DNA of 64,000 nucleotides from Pohlia nutans (Eukaryota > Streptophyta > Bryopsida > Bryales > Mniaceae), in assembly GCA_022496805.1 (NCBI GenBank), contig CM040085.1:21853811-21917810 (forward strand), written 5' to 3'. This document shows positions 9,835 to 20,200 of this stretch, one piece after another. The notes under the pieces were generated by a model. The model did not search any database and had not been told where the DNA came from. It saw nothing but the letters and a program-made list of their open reading frames with translations. The translations under genes were made by a program, and so were the position numbers. The stretch's first letter is position 1. Each line of letters begins with the position of its first letter.

Positions 9835-10370
9835 GTTTTATGGATTGTATAATGATATATTATTAAATATATACTTATCATTTAAGATAATCATATAAAT
9901 ATAGCTATTTTATAAATCAATATACATATTAATATTATATTATAGTAATTATAATTGTACAATATATTATTATTATATTAAATTATATAATATTAATAAA
10001 TATTATAATAATACAATATGATAATTCATATATCAATATGTTTATTCTATTAATATTATATTATAATATTATAATATTATAACTAATAGATAATATTTAT
10101 CTATTAATATAGTTAATTATTATAATATTATATATTAACTATTTATATTATTAATAAAATAATCTATCTATATATGATATATTTATATATGATAATTAAT
10201 ATATTAATTAATTATACTATTAATATGATTATATTAATTATATAATTAAATAGTTAATTATAACGATTATCTACTATATTATTAGTTATATAATACTATA
10301 TATATAGTTAGTATATATTTTATATTATCTATAATTTAACCTATTATTAATATATGATTTAAATCTGATA
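9835..10370. repeat. AT-rich island
   Basis: About 530 bp of nearly pure A/T with many TTAATAT/ATAATA words and no ORF, much like the island at 6105-6610. Confidence 0.6.
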
Positions 10371-11105
10371 TTCACCAATTGCACCAATTCCAATAAATTC
10401 TTCTCATTACAAGGAAATTTCCATGCTCTCACATTTAGTGTTACGTTTTGAAGATTAGTGTTGTAACACTATGGTGACGTGTGACATTTAGTGTTCCGGT
10501 TCGCAATTAACGTTTGTAACACTAATCAACAACTCTTGTGTAGTACACAAAGAGCGGTCAAAATAAAGTCCCTCAATCTTTTTGCCATGTTATTTTAAGA
10601 AGGTTAATCCTTTAACGTCCCAATTCAACACTATTTTTAAAAATGTGTTATAAAATGCTTGATGAAACCCTAAAATGGAGTAGATGTACATAGAAAACTT
10701 GTCAATGTCAATGTGAAGATCACCTCTGTACGTTGGGACGCATCATATTTTTTATTGATGTTTTTTATTTAATTTTTGAAAGGTTTCTTCTTGAAATTCA
10801 ATTAATAATCCCAAATCAACACAAAAAAAAGCTCAAAAAATTGTACTGAAATTGGAATAGCATGCCCTACGAGATGGTATCGTTTCCATTATTTTATTCT
10901 ACCTATTTTGGAAAATCGTGTATGAGGTCTCACTTTTTAAACTAAGACTGAAACTTGACATAAAGAGAATGTGGTATTTTTCTAAAAATCATAATAACCT
11001 ATTTTAAATATCCAAACTAGAGAATAGTCAACTTTCACAAGAACCAAGAGTAATTTTGGTGATAGGAAATTGTTCAATTTGGATAAGATCCAAGCAGCTT
11101 CAATC
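10371..11105. other. No gene recognised
   Basis: AT-rich sequence with no ORF or clear repeat. It ends in CAATC, the left target-site duplication of the gypsy element. Confidence 0.4.
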
Positions 11106-11496
11106 TGTTACGGACACGGAAATACACACAATAAATCTAAACAAGAAGTTCAGAGAGAACATGCAAGAACTAGATTGATCAGATGAGTACACAAACAACA
11201 CCAAGAGAGGTGAGCTAGAGCTCTAAGAAATGCGTTGTCGAGACTGAAGAACTCTTCAGCCTCGACTCCTATATATACTACTGGATAGGAAGCTTCTCGA
11301 GCTACTTCTGTGAACTAGGACGCTTTTCAAACAACTTCCACTAACCAGGAAGCTTCTCGAGCAGCTTCTTAGAATCTATTAGAATATACTAAGAATATTC
11401 TAAGAATCTTCCAGAACCTTCTAAAAGAATCTTTAAAGAATATTCTATAGAATCTTCAAGGAATCTTCTAGAAGTTTCTAATGTATGTCCGTGACA
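11106..11496 (-). repeat. Gypsy 3' LTR
   Basis: 391 bp, nearly identical to 22528-22918. Contains CTCCTATATATACTAC (TATA-like on the plus strand) and runs of TTCTAGAA/AGAATATTCT words. Confidence 0.9.
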
Positions 11497-11508
11497 TCAC
11501 CTCTCCTT

Positions 11509-11901
11509 CTAGCTTCGAGGTCTCCGAGAAGCAATGTTGTCGCCGGTCAATACCATCGTAAAAAAAATGAAGATTTGTCGCATGACGTCTGCAATGAACT
11601 CCAATTGTTGTTCACGAGGTAGGTGGTTCATTGGTCCTTGAAGCCAACGGTAGTGGCCTACGCCTTCCACTTCTGACCAAGCATGAACTTCCGTGTCTTC
11701 ATTGTGAAATTGTCCTGCAAACACGCCTTCTGGTAGACCATTGAAAGCAGGCTCTACCTCGAATACAATCACCAGCGATCGGTTGCTTGGTATCCTTCGT
11801 CGTCGTCGTGGTACAGGCGGTTCTTCATCTCGGGGTCGCCTTCGTGGGTTCGTTGGTTGAGATGACACGACTGGTATACTATCTATCTCTTGACTATCCA
11901 T
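11509..11901 (-). CDS. Extra 3' ORF of the gypsy element
   Basis: 130 codons from a true ATG (11901), lying between the chromodomain stop and the 3' LTR on the element's coding strand. The N-terminus is Ser/Pro/Arg-rich (PRRRPRDEEPPVPRRRRRIP, a likely nuclear or nucleic-acid-binding patch). The rest is globular-looking (LVIVFEVEPAFNGLPEGVFA, then HAWSEVEGVGHYRWLQGP). No signal peptide and no env-like membrane segment; one hydrophobic patch (IFIFFTMVL) lies near the C-terminus. Unlike pol it has no stop or frameshift. Function unknown. Confidence 0.55.
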   Translation of the reverse strand: MDSQEIDSIPVVSSQPTNPRRRPRDEEPPVPRRRRRIPSNRSLVIVFEVEPAFNGLPEGVFAGQFHNEDTEVHAWSEVEGVGHYRWLQGPMNHLPREQQLEFIADVMRQIFIFFTMVLTGDNIASRRPRS

Positions 11902-12038
11902 GACTGCAGACTAAACTATGACTACTTGAATAAAACTCTATTCTATCTTAGAGAAAATAACAACATCAACTATGAGTTTTAGGTAGTGTCCTCCCCTCCT
12001 TTTATACTCTTGTCTAAAGAAACTTGAGAAAAAAGCTA

Positions 12039-12865
12039 TCATCGAGATGGCTTCGGTTTATCAGGATATCGTTGATGAAATTCCTGTACTTTTTGCGGCG
12101 CATTTGTAAGATTTTCGGCTGGCTCCCACGTTCGCTCATTAATATCGTAGCCGTACCAATGAACAAGATACTCCAACTTGCCCCACCTTCGTCGTGAATC
12201 TAGCACCTTTTCGACCTCGTATTCCTCGTGGTTCTTAATTTCAATGCTAGGTGGCGGACTTTGCACTCTTCCAGGGAAAAATGATTCTCGATAAGGCTCC
12301 AATAAAGAGACATGAAAGACTGGATGTACCTTCATAACGGCTGGTAACTCCAGACGGTAAGCCACGGGATTGATTTGCTTCTGGACGACAAATGGTCCTA
12401 ATCTGCGGTAGTCCAGCTTATCACACGGTCGTTTAGTCTTGATATTCCGTCGGAGAAGCCATACTTTATCTCCAATCTTGAAAGTAGGTGCCTCATTCCG
12501 GAATTTATCTGCGGTCCTCTTGTAAGATTCTTGGGCGGTCCGTAATTGAAGTTTCAACGTAGCTTGAAGTTCCGACAGCTGCTTCGCAAAGCCTTCTGCT
12601 GCCGGGTTGTTATTTGCTACTGGATTTAACAAATCGAGCTTTGGATGGTATCCATAATTGGCAAAAAACGGTGTTTGTTGAGTCGACGCATGAAGGGTGT
12701 TGTTGTAAGCAAACTCGGCAAACGGTAGATACTTGGTCCAATCGTCTTGCTGGTAGTTGATGGTGCAACGTAGATACTGCTCCAAGACTTGATTCACCCG
12801 TTCTGTCTGACCGTCGGTTTGAGGATGAAAAGCCGAAGAAAGCTTGATATCCACCTTCAAGAGAT
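12039..12865 (-). CDS. Gypsy integrase C-terminal part and chromodomain
   Basis: Frame-shifted continuation of pol. It begins at [20 protein letters not shown], which carries the catalytic Glu of the DDE integrase. It continues through the GPY/F-type region ([25 protein letters not shown], described in part) to a chromodomain ([11 protein letters not shown]...[17 protein letters not shown]) and ends at 12039. The chromodomain assigns the element to chromoviruses, which use it to direct integration. A one-base shift near 12860-12875 separates it from the upstream frame. Confidence 0.85.
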
Positions 12866-14415
12866 CTCCAGAACTTGGAAACAAACTGAGTTCCTCGATC
12901 CGATACAATATCATCTGGCAAACCATGATAACGATATACATTATCAAGAAAGAATCTTGCTGTGTCCTCACTTGACGATGTCTTCTTGCAAGGAATAAAG
13001 TGCGCCATCTTTGTGAGCCGATCCACCACAACAAAGATGCTGTCGAACGAGTTTGAAGGCGGCAGGTCCGTAATGAAGTCCATGGAAACTGAAGACCATG
13101 GTCGATGCGGAATAGGCAGTGGCTGTAGAAGTCCATAGGGGCGATGCCTAGGGTTCTTGGACCTTGAACAAATATCACAAGAGAGGACAAACTCCTTCAC
13201 ATCCTTCCACATTTGGGGCCACCAAAAGTCTCGCGAAATAAGCTCCAATGTCTTGTTGTATCCAAAATGACCTGCTGCTGGAAAGTCGTGTCGAGATTGG
13301 AGAACTCGAAGTCGTGTTGGTCCCTTTGGAATATACAGTCGCTCTTCAAAATACAAAAGATCTCCCTTTACCTTGAACTTGTCATTATCGGCACACTTCT
13401 TGATCTCAAGAGCTACAAAATCTTCAATTGTCGCAGTACGTACCTGGTTGAGGAAATCCGCATCAATTGGTACGACAGCAGTGCAAATTCTAAAATGCTC
13501 CGATTTCAACAATGTAGCGCATTGTTGATCAAACGCTGCTTCTCCAGCTTTAGGCGCCATATACAATCTCCTCGATAATGCATCGGATAGTCCTTGTTGC
13601 TTTCCAGGCCGATAGGTGATAACAAAGTCAAATCGCGACAACGACATATTCCACCGAGCTTGACGTCGATTCAGGACTCGAGCCGACATGAAGTACTCTA
13701 AATTCTTGTGATCCGTATATACGGTCACCGGATGCGCAGCGCCTTCGAGAAAGTGTCGCCACTCTTGGAAAGAATCCACTATAGCAAGGAGTTCCTTATC
13801 GTGGATTTCGTAGTTGATTTCAGCGGCAGAAAACTTCCGAGAATAAAACGCAACTGGATGGAGCTTACTGTCTTCGCCCATCTGTGAAAGTACGGCTCCC
13901 AAAGCAAAATCCGAAGCATCAGTTTCCAAATAGAAGGCCTTTGCAAAGTCAGGGTGTACCAAGATTGGAGCCGTAGTAAACGTCGTCTTAAGATCTTGGA
14001 ATGCCTTTTCTGCTTGAGGTCCCCATTCGAGCTTGTCCTTACAAGTCAACCGAGTGAGTGGAGCAGCGACTCGAGAATAATTCTTGATGAAGATCCGATA
14101 GAAGTTAGCAAAGCCAAGAAAACATTGTACGTCTCTAACTGTCTTCGGAACCTCCCAGGATACAATTGCTTCCACCTTCTTGGGGTCCATCTTCAAGCCA
14201 TCCGTAGTTGCAACGAACCCTAGAAATTCCATCTCCGTTTGGTGGAATAGACACTTTTCCAACTTCGCGTAGAGTCCTCGTTCTCGTAGTTTCTTAAGAA
14301 CCAAACGAACATGCTTCTAGTCTTTTTCTTCGTTCTTCGAAAATATCAGAATGTCATCCAGATAGATGACAACAAAGTCGTCAAGGTGCTCCCGAAAAAT
14401 GTCATTCATCATATG
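12866..14415 (-). CDS. Gypsy RT end, RNase H and integrase N-terminal part
   Basis: Continues the reverse transcriptase after the first nonsense codon: the YLDD active site lies between the two stops, followed by an in-frame TAG (~14318) where Trp is expected (EEKD-stop-KHVRL). Then come the connection region, RNase H ([24 protein letters not shown]), the HHCC zinc region of integrase ([11 protein letters not shown]...CDICSRSK) and integrase Asp motifs [10 protein letters not shown] and SDRGTQF. The frame is lost just after FWRSL near 12870. Confidence 0.85.
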
Positions 14416-15585
14416 TTAGAAAACAGCCGGAGCATTGGTAAGGCCAAAAGGCATGACGTTATATTCAAAATGGCCATACCTTGTACGGAAAGCTGTCTTC
14501 CACTCGTCTCCTTCCTTGATTCGTACGAGGTTGTAAGCTCCCCTAAGATCAATTTTCGTAAAGATCTTTGCACGTCCGAGCTGCTCCAAGAGACCAGAAA
14601 TCAAAGGTAACGGATAACGGTTTTTCTTAGTTATCTTATTGAGGCCTCGATAGTCCACGCACATTCGCAGAGAGCCATCCTTCTTTTTCACGAACAAAAT
14701 CGGTGCCCCAGCTGACGACTTTGAGTGACGAATAAAATTCTTGGCTAGATTTTCGTCAATATACTTCCGCAATTCTGCCAACTCTATTTGCGATAAGTTG
14801 TAGATTGGGCCAAAAGGTGGTTGCATTCTTTCATGAAGATCTATAGCACAGTCGTAGGGTCGATGTTCTGGTAGCATGTCAGCATTTTTCTTTTCAAAGA
14901 CATCTTTGAATCCTTCATACTGCTTTGGAATAACGAAAGTTGGAGTCGCATTTTTACGAGTCGGAGTAGCAAAGATGACAAAAGGTGTATTTTGCTTGGC
15001 TTCCTTCATAAAAGCCCTTGCACCTATAAACAAAGGTTTGTTTCTAGACATTGTCTTGGCAGATTCCACCTTCAAGGAGTTTGTTGGAAATGTTACTTTT
15101 CGCAACTTCCAATCTATTAATGGATTATATCTATCAAGCCAAGATAGTCCCAAAATGACAGGACATGAAGGGGTCTTGATAACATTAAACACAATGTTGC
15201 TCTCATGGTTTTCAAGACGTATCTTCAACGGTTTAGTTTCATGGATAACATTGCCCGAAGACAATGGTCGTCCGTCTATGACCTCTACATGGACAGGCTT
15301 TGGTTTCTTCACAAGAGGAATATTGTGAAGCTTGGTAAACTCTTCATCTATGAAGCAAGCAGATGCACCCGAGTCTAATAAAGCATTAACTTGAAGTTCT
15401 TGAATACCAAAATGTAAAGGTACCATAAAACAATCTGAAGGTTGAGCTGAGAGGAAGGGACCTGGATTATTTTTGGATGTTGAGATGTCCAGCCGCACAG
15501 TCCCTATTGTGGCTGGGCGTCCTCGTTTTCCTGTATGCTTGTACTCCTCAGTCTTGTTGTTTGAGTCTTCTGTTTCTTCGAACAA
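14416..15585 (-). CDS. Gypsy protease and reverse transcriptase N-terminal part
   Basis: Overlaps the end of gag by ~80 nt in another frame, so pol would need frameshifting. The aspartic protease has [14 protein letters not shown] motifs follow ([47 protein letters not shown]). The ORF ends at TAA 14418-14416, where the family has Gln (F-Q-HMMNDIF), a CAA-to-TAA change. Confidence 0.88.
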   Translation of the reverse strand: MFEETEDSNNKTEEYKHTGKRGRPATIGTVRLDISTSKNNPGPFLSAQPSDCFMVPLHFGIQELQVNALLDSGASACFIDEEFTKLHNIPLVKKPKPVHVEVIDGRPLSSGNVIHETKPLKIRLENHESNIVFNVIKTPSCPVILGLSWLDRYNPLIDWKLRKVTFPTNSLKVESAKTMSRNKPLFIGARAFMKEAKQNTPFVIFATPTRKNATPTFVIPKQYEGFKDVFEKKNADMLPEHRPYDCAIDLHERMQPPFGPIYNLSQIELAELRKYIDENLAKNFIRHSKSSAGAPILFVKKKDGSLRMCVDYRGLNKITKKNRYPLPLISGLLEQLGRAKIFTKIDLRGAYNLVRIKEGDEWKTAFRTRYGHFEYNVMPFGLTNAPAVF

Positions 15586-16145
15586 TTTGTAGCTTTATGG
15601 CCCGCCTCTCCACAATATAAGCACAAGTTTTGTTCAAACCGTCGCTTCTTTTCTTCAGCTGTGAGGGACTTGAAACGTACCGCATCAATTTGCATAGGTT
15701 GAGGACCTGTGGAGTGATTTTCTGGACCTTTTGAAAATGCAGCAAATGCTCCCTCATTTCTCCAACCTGATCGTCTTTCTTGTCGTAATTCAAAAAGGCG
15801 GTTGTCACAAATAATTGCCTGAGATATAAGTTCTTCTAAAGTATCCACTTTAGGCATACTGATCAACAAGTTTTTGACATCATCTCTCAGTCCATATCGA
15901 AATCGTGTCATAAACGCCTTATCGTTCCAATCAAGATCACATGTAAGTTGTTGGAATTCTGCAGCATAGATTGCAGCAGAACGTGATCCTTGTCGCAAAT
16001 TTTGTATCTTTCTTTCAGCTACTCCTTCTCGATCGCTATCTCCAAATGCAGCAGTAAATCTTTCCATGAAAGCCTCTAGGTTATAGAGTATTGGAGAATC
16101 CTTCTCCAATAGCGGAGCAAACCAAGAGCGAGCATTTCCTGATAA
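15504..16145 (-). CDS. Gypsy gag, C-terminal part
   Basis: Continues gag after the copia insertion ([16 protein letters not shown]...). It contains the conserved retrotransposon gag helices and a CCHC zinc knuckle [14 protein letters not shown], then stops at 15504. Joined to 21614-22021 across the insertion it gives about 349 residues in one frame. Confidence 0.88.
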   Translation of the reverse strand, partial: LSGNARSWFAPLLEKDSPILYNLEAFMERFTAAFGDSDREGVAERKIQNLRQGSRSAAIYAAEFQQLTCDLDWNDKAFMTRFRYGLRDDVKNLLISMPKVDTLEELISQAIICDNRLFELRQERRSGWRNEGAFAAFSKGPENHSTGPQPMQIDAVRFKSLTAEEKKRRFEQNLCLYCGEAGHKATNCSKKQKTQTTRLRSTSIQENEDAQPQ

Positions 16146-16150
16146 AAGAG

Positions 16151-16408
16151 TATTGAGGTAATTGATGCAACGTAGTATTGCTAGAAGCCAAAGACGTACG
16201 GGTGCTAAATAATGGTGTGTGGGAGGAGGGGTTAGGCATGGGCTGATCTCTAGAGTGTCCTTGTGATGAGTTATCCCATATGGTTTGTCCATGGTGACCT
16301 CCTAGTGTACACTACTTAAGGTGGAAGGCCTTTGAGTAAAGATTATCTCTTTCTACGCATTCCTTGTGTTTGTGTGTGTGCCTTGTGCAATCTTCTCTAC
16401 CTTCAATA
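16151..16408 (+). repeat. Copia copy 1, 5' LTR
   Basis: 258 bp from TATTGAGG to CTTCAATA, matching 21356-21613. Confidence 0.93.
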
Positions 16409-16422
16409 GGTTATGGGCCCAC
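16409..16422 (+). other. Copia primer-binding site (half-tRNA iMet type)
   Basis: GGTTATGGGCCCAC directly follows the 5' LTR. It is complementary to the anticodon stem-loop of initiator tRNA-Met (GTGGGCCCATAACC), not to the 3' CCA end. This is the priming mode known for Drosophila copia and yeast Ty5. The CCCAC end fits the plant tRNA stem rather than the animal one. Confidence 0.8.
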
Positions 16423-17234
16423 TCATGTGTGTTTCATGAGTATTAGATTGCATTTGTGCAAGTATTTTGAGGTCGGTGCGCAACGGGCGGTTTTGGAGCA
16501 TTGTTGGAGGTTTTGGAGCTTGTTGAAGCGTTGGTGTTTCTTGGAGGTGTGCATGGGCTGAAGTTACATGTTGGAGCACTCTCTTTGGTCAATTTCTTCC
16601 CTTGATCTCCTTCTTTTCTTTCTTCTATCTCTTCGTTGCGAGTGGAACTTCGTTTGGTTCAATTGTGAGCATTTGAGTAAATGCAAGTGATTTGTGAGGT
16701 GTGAAGACTCTCGTGGAGGGTCTACCATCTGATCCTAGTGATTAGGTACTTGCTTTGAGGTGTTGCATGTGTTTCATGCTCTTGGGGTGCTCAAATTTTC
16801 ATTTGGAGCTAGTTTGTGCACAAAGGTGCGGTTTTGAGCAATTTCAATGCGATTGGGGTTTTGAGGGACTTGTGTGAGTTCATGTGCATTGAGTGAGTGC
16901 TCTTGAAGGACACAAAGGTGTCATTGACGTGCATTGAGTGTTTGGGGACACTAAGGCGTCGTATTGAAGCATTTGGAGTTGTTTTGAGCTCCATTGAGTG
17001 ATTTGAGGGGTTTTGGTGAGCCTCTTTGCATTTTTGGGTGAGGGTTCTCACATTTGAGTGTTGGGAGGCGTGTGTGGAGCACAAAAGTGCTGATCTAGTG
17101 TTTGGGGTTGTTTTAAACCCATTGGGTGCACAAAGGTGCAATATCAAAGCAAAAAAAAAAAAATCACAAAAACAAAGTTGTGTGTTTGAGTTTGAGGTTT
17201 CATTTGTGTGGGGAGGCATACGTAAGTGAGGATC

Positions 17235-20200
17235 ATGGCATCTTTTGAGGGTGAGGGTCCCAAGGTCGTGGACAAGTTCGATGGGGTGAATTTCCACTTG
17301 TGGAAATTCAAAATGGAGATGGTGATGGCCGAGAAGGAGTTGTGGGAGATTGTCGAGGGTAGTGAGGAACCTCCTTTCTCTTCTACGGATCCTAGGATCA
17401 TGCAAGCGTACACGAGGAGGGAGAAGAAGGCATTTGCCATTTTGGCACTCAACCTCGCAGATTCGCAACTTGCGCACATTCGTTCGTGCAAGACACCCGC
17501 GGAAGCATGGTCCAAGCTTTGCAACATTCACGAAGCGAAAACATTGGCCAACATTTTGTTTTTGAGGCGCAAGTTCTTCACCATCAAGATGGGCGAAGAA
17601 GATGACATGTTGGCGCACATCAACAAGGTCAAAGCTCTCGCGGATCAACTCAACGGTTGCGACGTGTCGGTTACGGATGGTGACATCGTGATGACACTTT
17701 TGGAGAGCCTTCCATCATCATATGAGTACCTCATCGTGGCGATGGAGTCAAGACCCATTACGGAGCTCACATTGGACTATGTGACCTCACGGTTGTTGCA
17801 CGAGCTTTCGCGGCGAAAGGAGAACGAGTCTCGAGAAGATGGAGCGGCACTCGTGGCGAAGCAATTCAAGAATGGAGGCGGTGGGAGCTCAAGCGACAAG
17901 GTGTGCTTCTATTGTGGTAAGAAGGGCCACATTGCCAAATTTTGCTTCAAACGCAAGAGGGATGAGAAAGGGGAGAGTGCAAACAACACTAAAACTCGTG
18001 ACGATGATGAGTACGCATTTACGGCTAGATATGAGGCAAGCATGAGCGATGGCATCGAGGGTGATGCAAGCATGAGTGATGGTATCGAGGGTGATGCAAG
18101 CATGAGTGATTGGATTGAGGTTGGTGATGAGTATGCAAACATGGCAAGCAATGTATCGTGCAATGGTAGTACGAGTGATTGGATTGTTGATTCGGGGGCT
18201 ACAAGCCACATGTCACCACATAAAACTTGTTTTCATTCGTATGCTCTCATTAATCCAAGGAGAGTGATTTTGGGAGATGATACGGTGCTTGAGGCCGTTG
18301 GGAAGGGCCAAATTGTTGTAGACACCGAGGTGAGGGGTCGTGTGAAGACAATCACTATCCAAGATGTCCTCCACGTTCCCAAATTAACGGCAAATTTACT
18401 ATCGGTGAGGCAATTAGTGGCAAAGCACTTGAGGGTTGAGTTTAGTGATAAGGGGTGTTATGTGTTGTCACCGAGTCGAGATGAGGTGGCCATCATTGAA
18501 GAACACGAGGGCTTGTACCACATCAAGTTCTCCAAGGTGCATTCGAAGGAATCGGCGGCGTTAGCGCATTCAAACTTGAAGGACGACAAGTTGGCGTTGT
18601 GGCATCGTCGACTTGGCCATTTGAACATCAAGAGTGTGAAGACACTACGCGGCATGGTAAGCGGTATGGACCTTCATCAATTGAAAGTGGATGCTTCTAC
18701 ATTCACGTGTGAAGGTTGCATTGAAGGCAAGCAACAACGGTTGCCATTTGCGGGTGAAGGAGCGACACGGGCCACAAAAGTTTTGGAGATCGTGCATTCG
18801 GATGTGTGTGGCCCCATGAAGACCACATCGATGGGAGGTTGCAAGTACTTTGTGACCTTCATCGATGATTTTTCAAGGAAGATATGGCTCTACCCTATCA
18901 AAGCCAAGAGTGAGTGCTTTGAGAAGTTCAAGGAGTTCAAGACATTGGTGGAGAACCAATCCGAGTTGAAGATCAAGGTGTTTCGGTCGGACAATGGCGG
19001 CGAGTACATGTCCAAGAAATTTGACGAGCTTTTGAAGAATGAAGGCATCGCACGCCAAACTTCGGCCCCGTACACGCCTCAACAAAATGGAGTTGCGGAG
19101 CGCGCAAATCGCACCATTGTAGAGATGGCGAGGAGCATGTTGCACGCTCAAAACTTGAAGTTGGACCTTTGGGCGGAAGCGGTGGTGAATGCGGTATACA
19201 CACGCAATCGGTGTCCAACAAGCGCGGTTGAAGGCATGACGCCGGAGCAAGCGTGGAGTGGGAGGCAACCATGTGTTGCACACATGCGCATCTTCGGATG
19301 CATTGCATATGCGAAGGTTCCCGACGAACGGAGGACGAAACTCGAGGCTAAGGCCTTGAAATGTGTGTTTCTTGGGTATTGTGAAGGTACCAAGGCGTAT
19401 AGACTCATGTCGGTGGACACGAGGAAGATCATTCGGTCACGTGATGTGACATTTTGTGAGGAGTCTACGATGGAGGCTCCTTTGGAGGTTGGTCCAAGTG
19501 GGAGTAGTGGAGACGTTTTGGTGGACACACCCTCCAAGTCTCCTAGTGTTGTTGATGTAGGTGATGATGACGGTGATGACGAAGCTGGCGACACGGAGGT
19601 TGTTGAAGCGCCATCGAGCTCAAAGGCCAAGAATGGCGCAAAGGGCACGCAAGAGGAGCAAGTTTCTTCAAGCGAGCGGCGGTACCCCGAGAGATCGCGC
19701 AAGCCACCTGGAGAATGGTGGAAGAACCACATCTTCCCTCAAGTGGAGGACGAGCATGCGAATGTGGCATTATCGGATGGTCCATTGACCATTCGAGAAG
19801 CCATGCAAGGTGAGGATGCGGTCAAGTGGGAGCGCGCCATGCAAGAGGAGTACGACTCTCTAATTGCTAACGGTACGTGGCAATTAACTCCCATTCCAAA
19901 GGATCGCAACCCCATTGGTTGCAAATGGGTGTTTCGGACAAAGAGAGATGTTTCGGGGATTGTTGTGCGTCACAAGGCAAGATTAGTAGCCAAGGGGTTC
20001 GCGCAAGTGCATGGGGTGGACTTTCACGAGACATTTGCTCCCGTGGCCAAGTTCACCACCATTCGATGCATTCTTGCCATTGGAGCGGCCTTGGACTTGG
20101 AGATGCATCAAATGGATGTGAAGACCGCATTTTTGAATGGCGATTTGGAGGAGGACATCTACATGGTGCAACCTGAGGGGTTTGTGCAACAAGGTAATGA

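Noticed and set aside
16809..17648. 279-codon minus-strand ORF in the copia leader/gag, also at 56397-57230
   Set aside because: It is the antisense shadow of a low-stop-density region. It survives in both copies only because they are nearly identical, and it has no recognisable domain.
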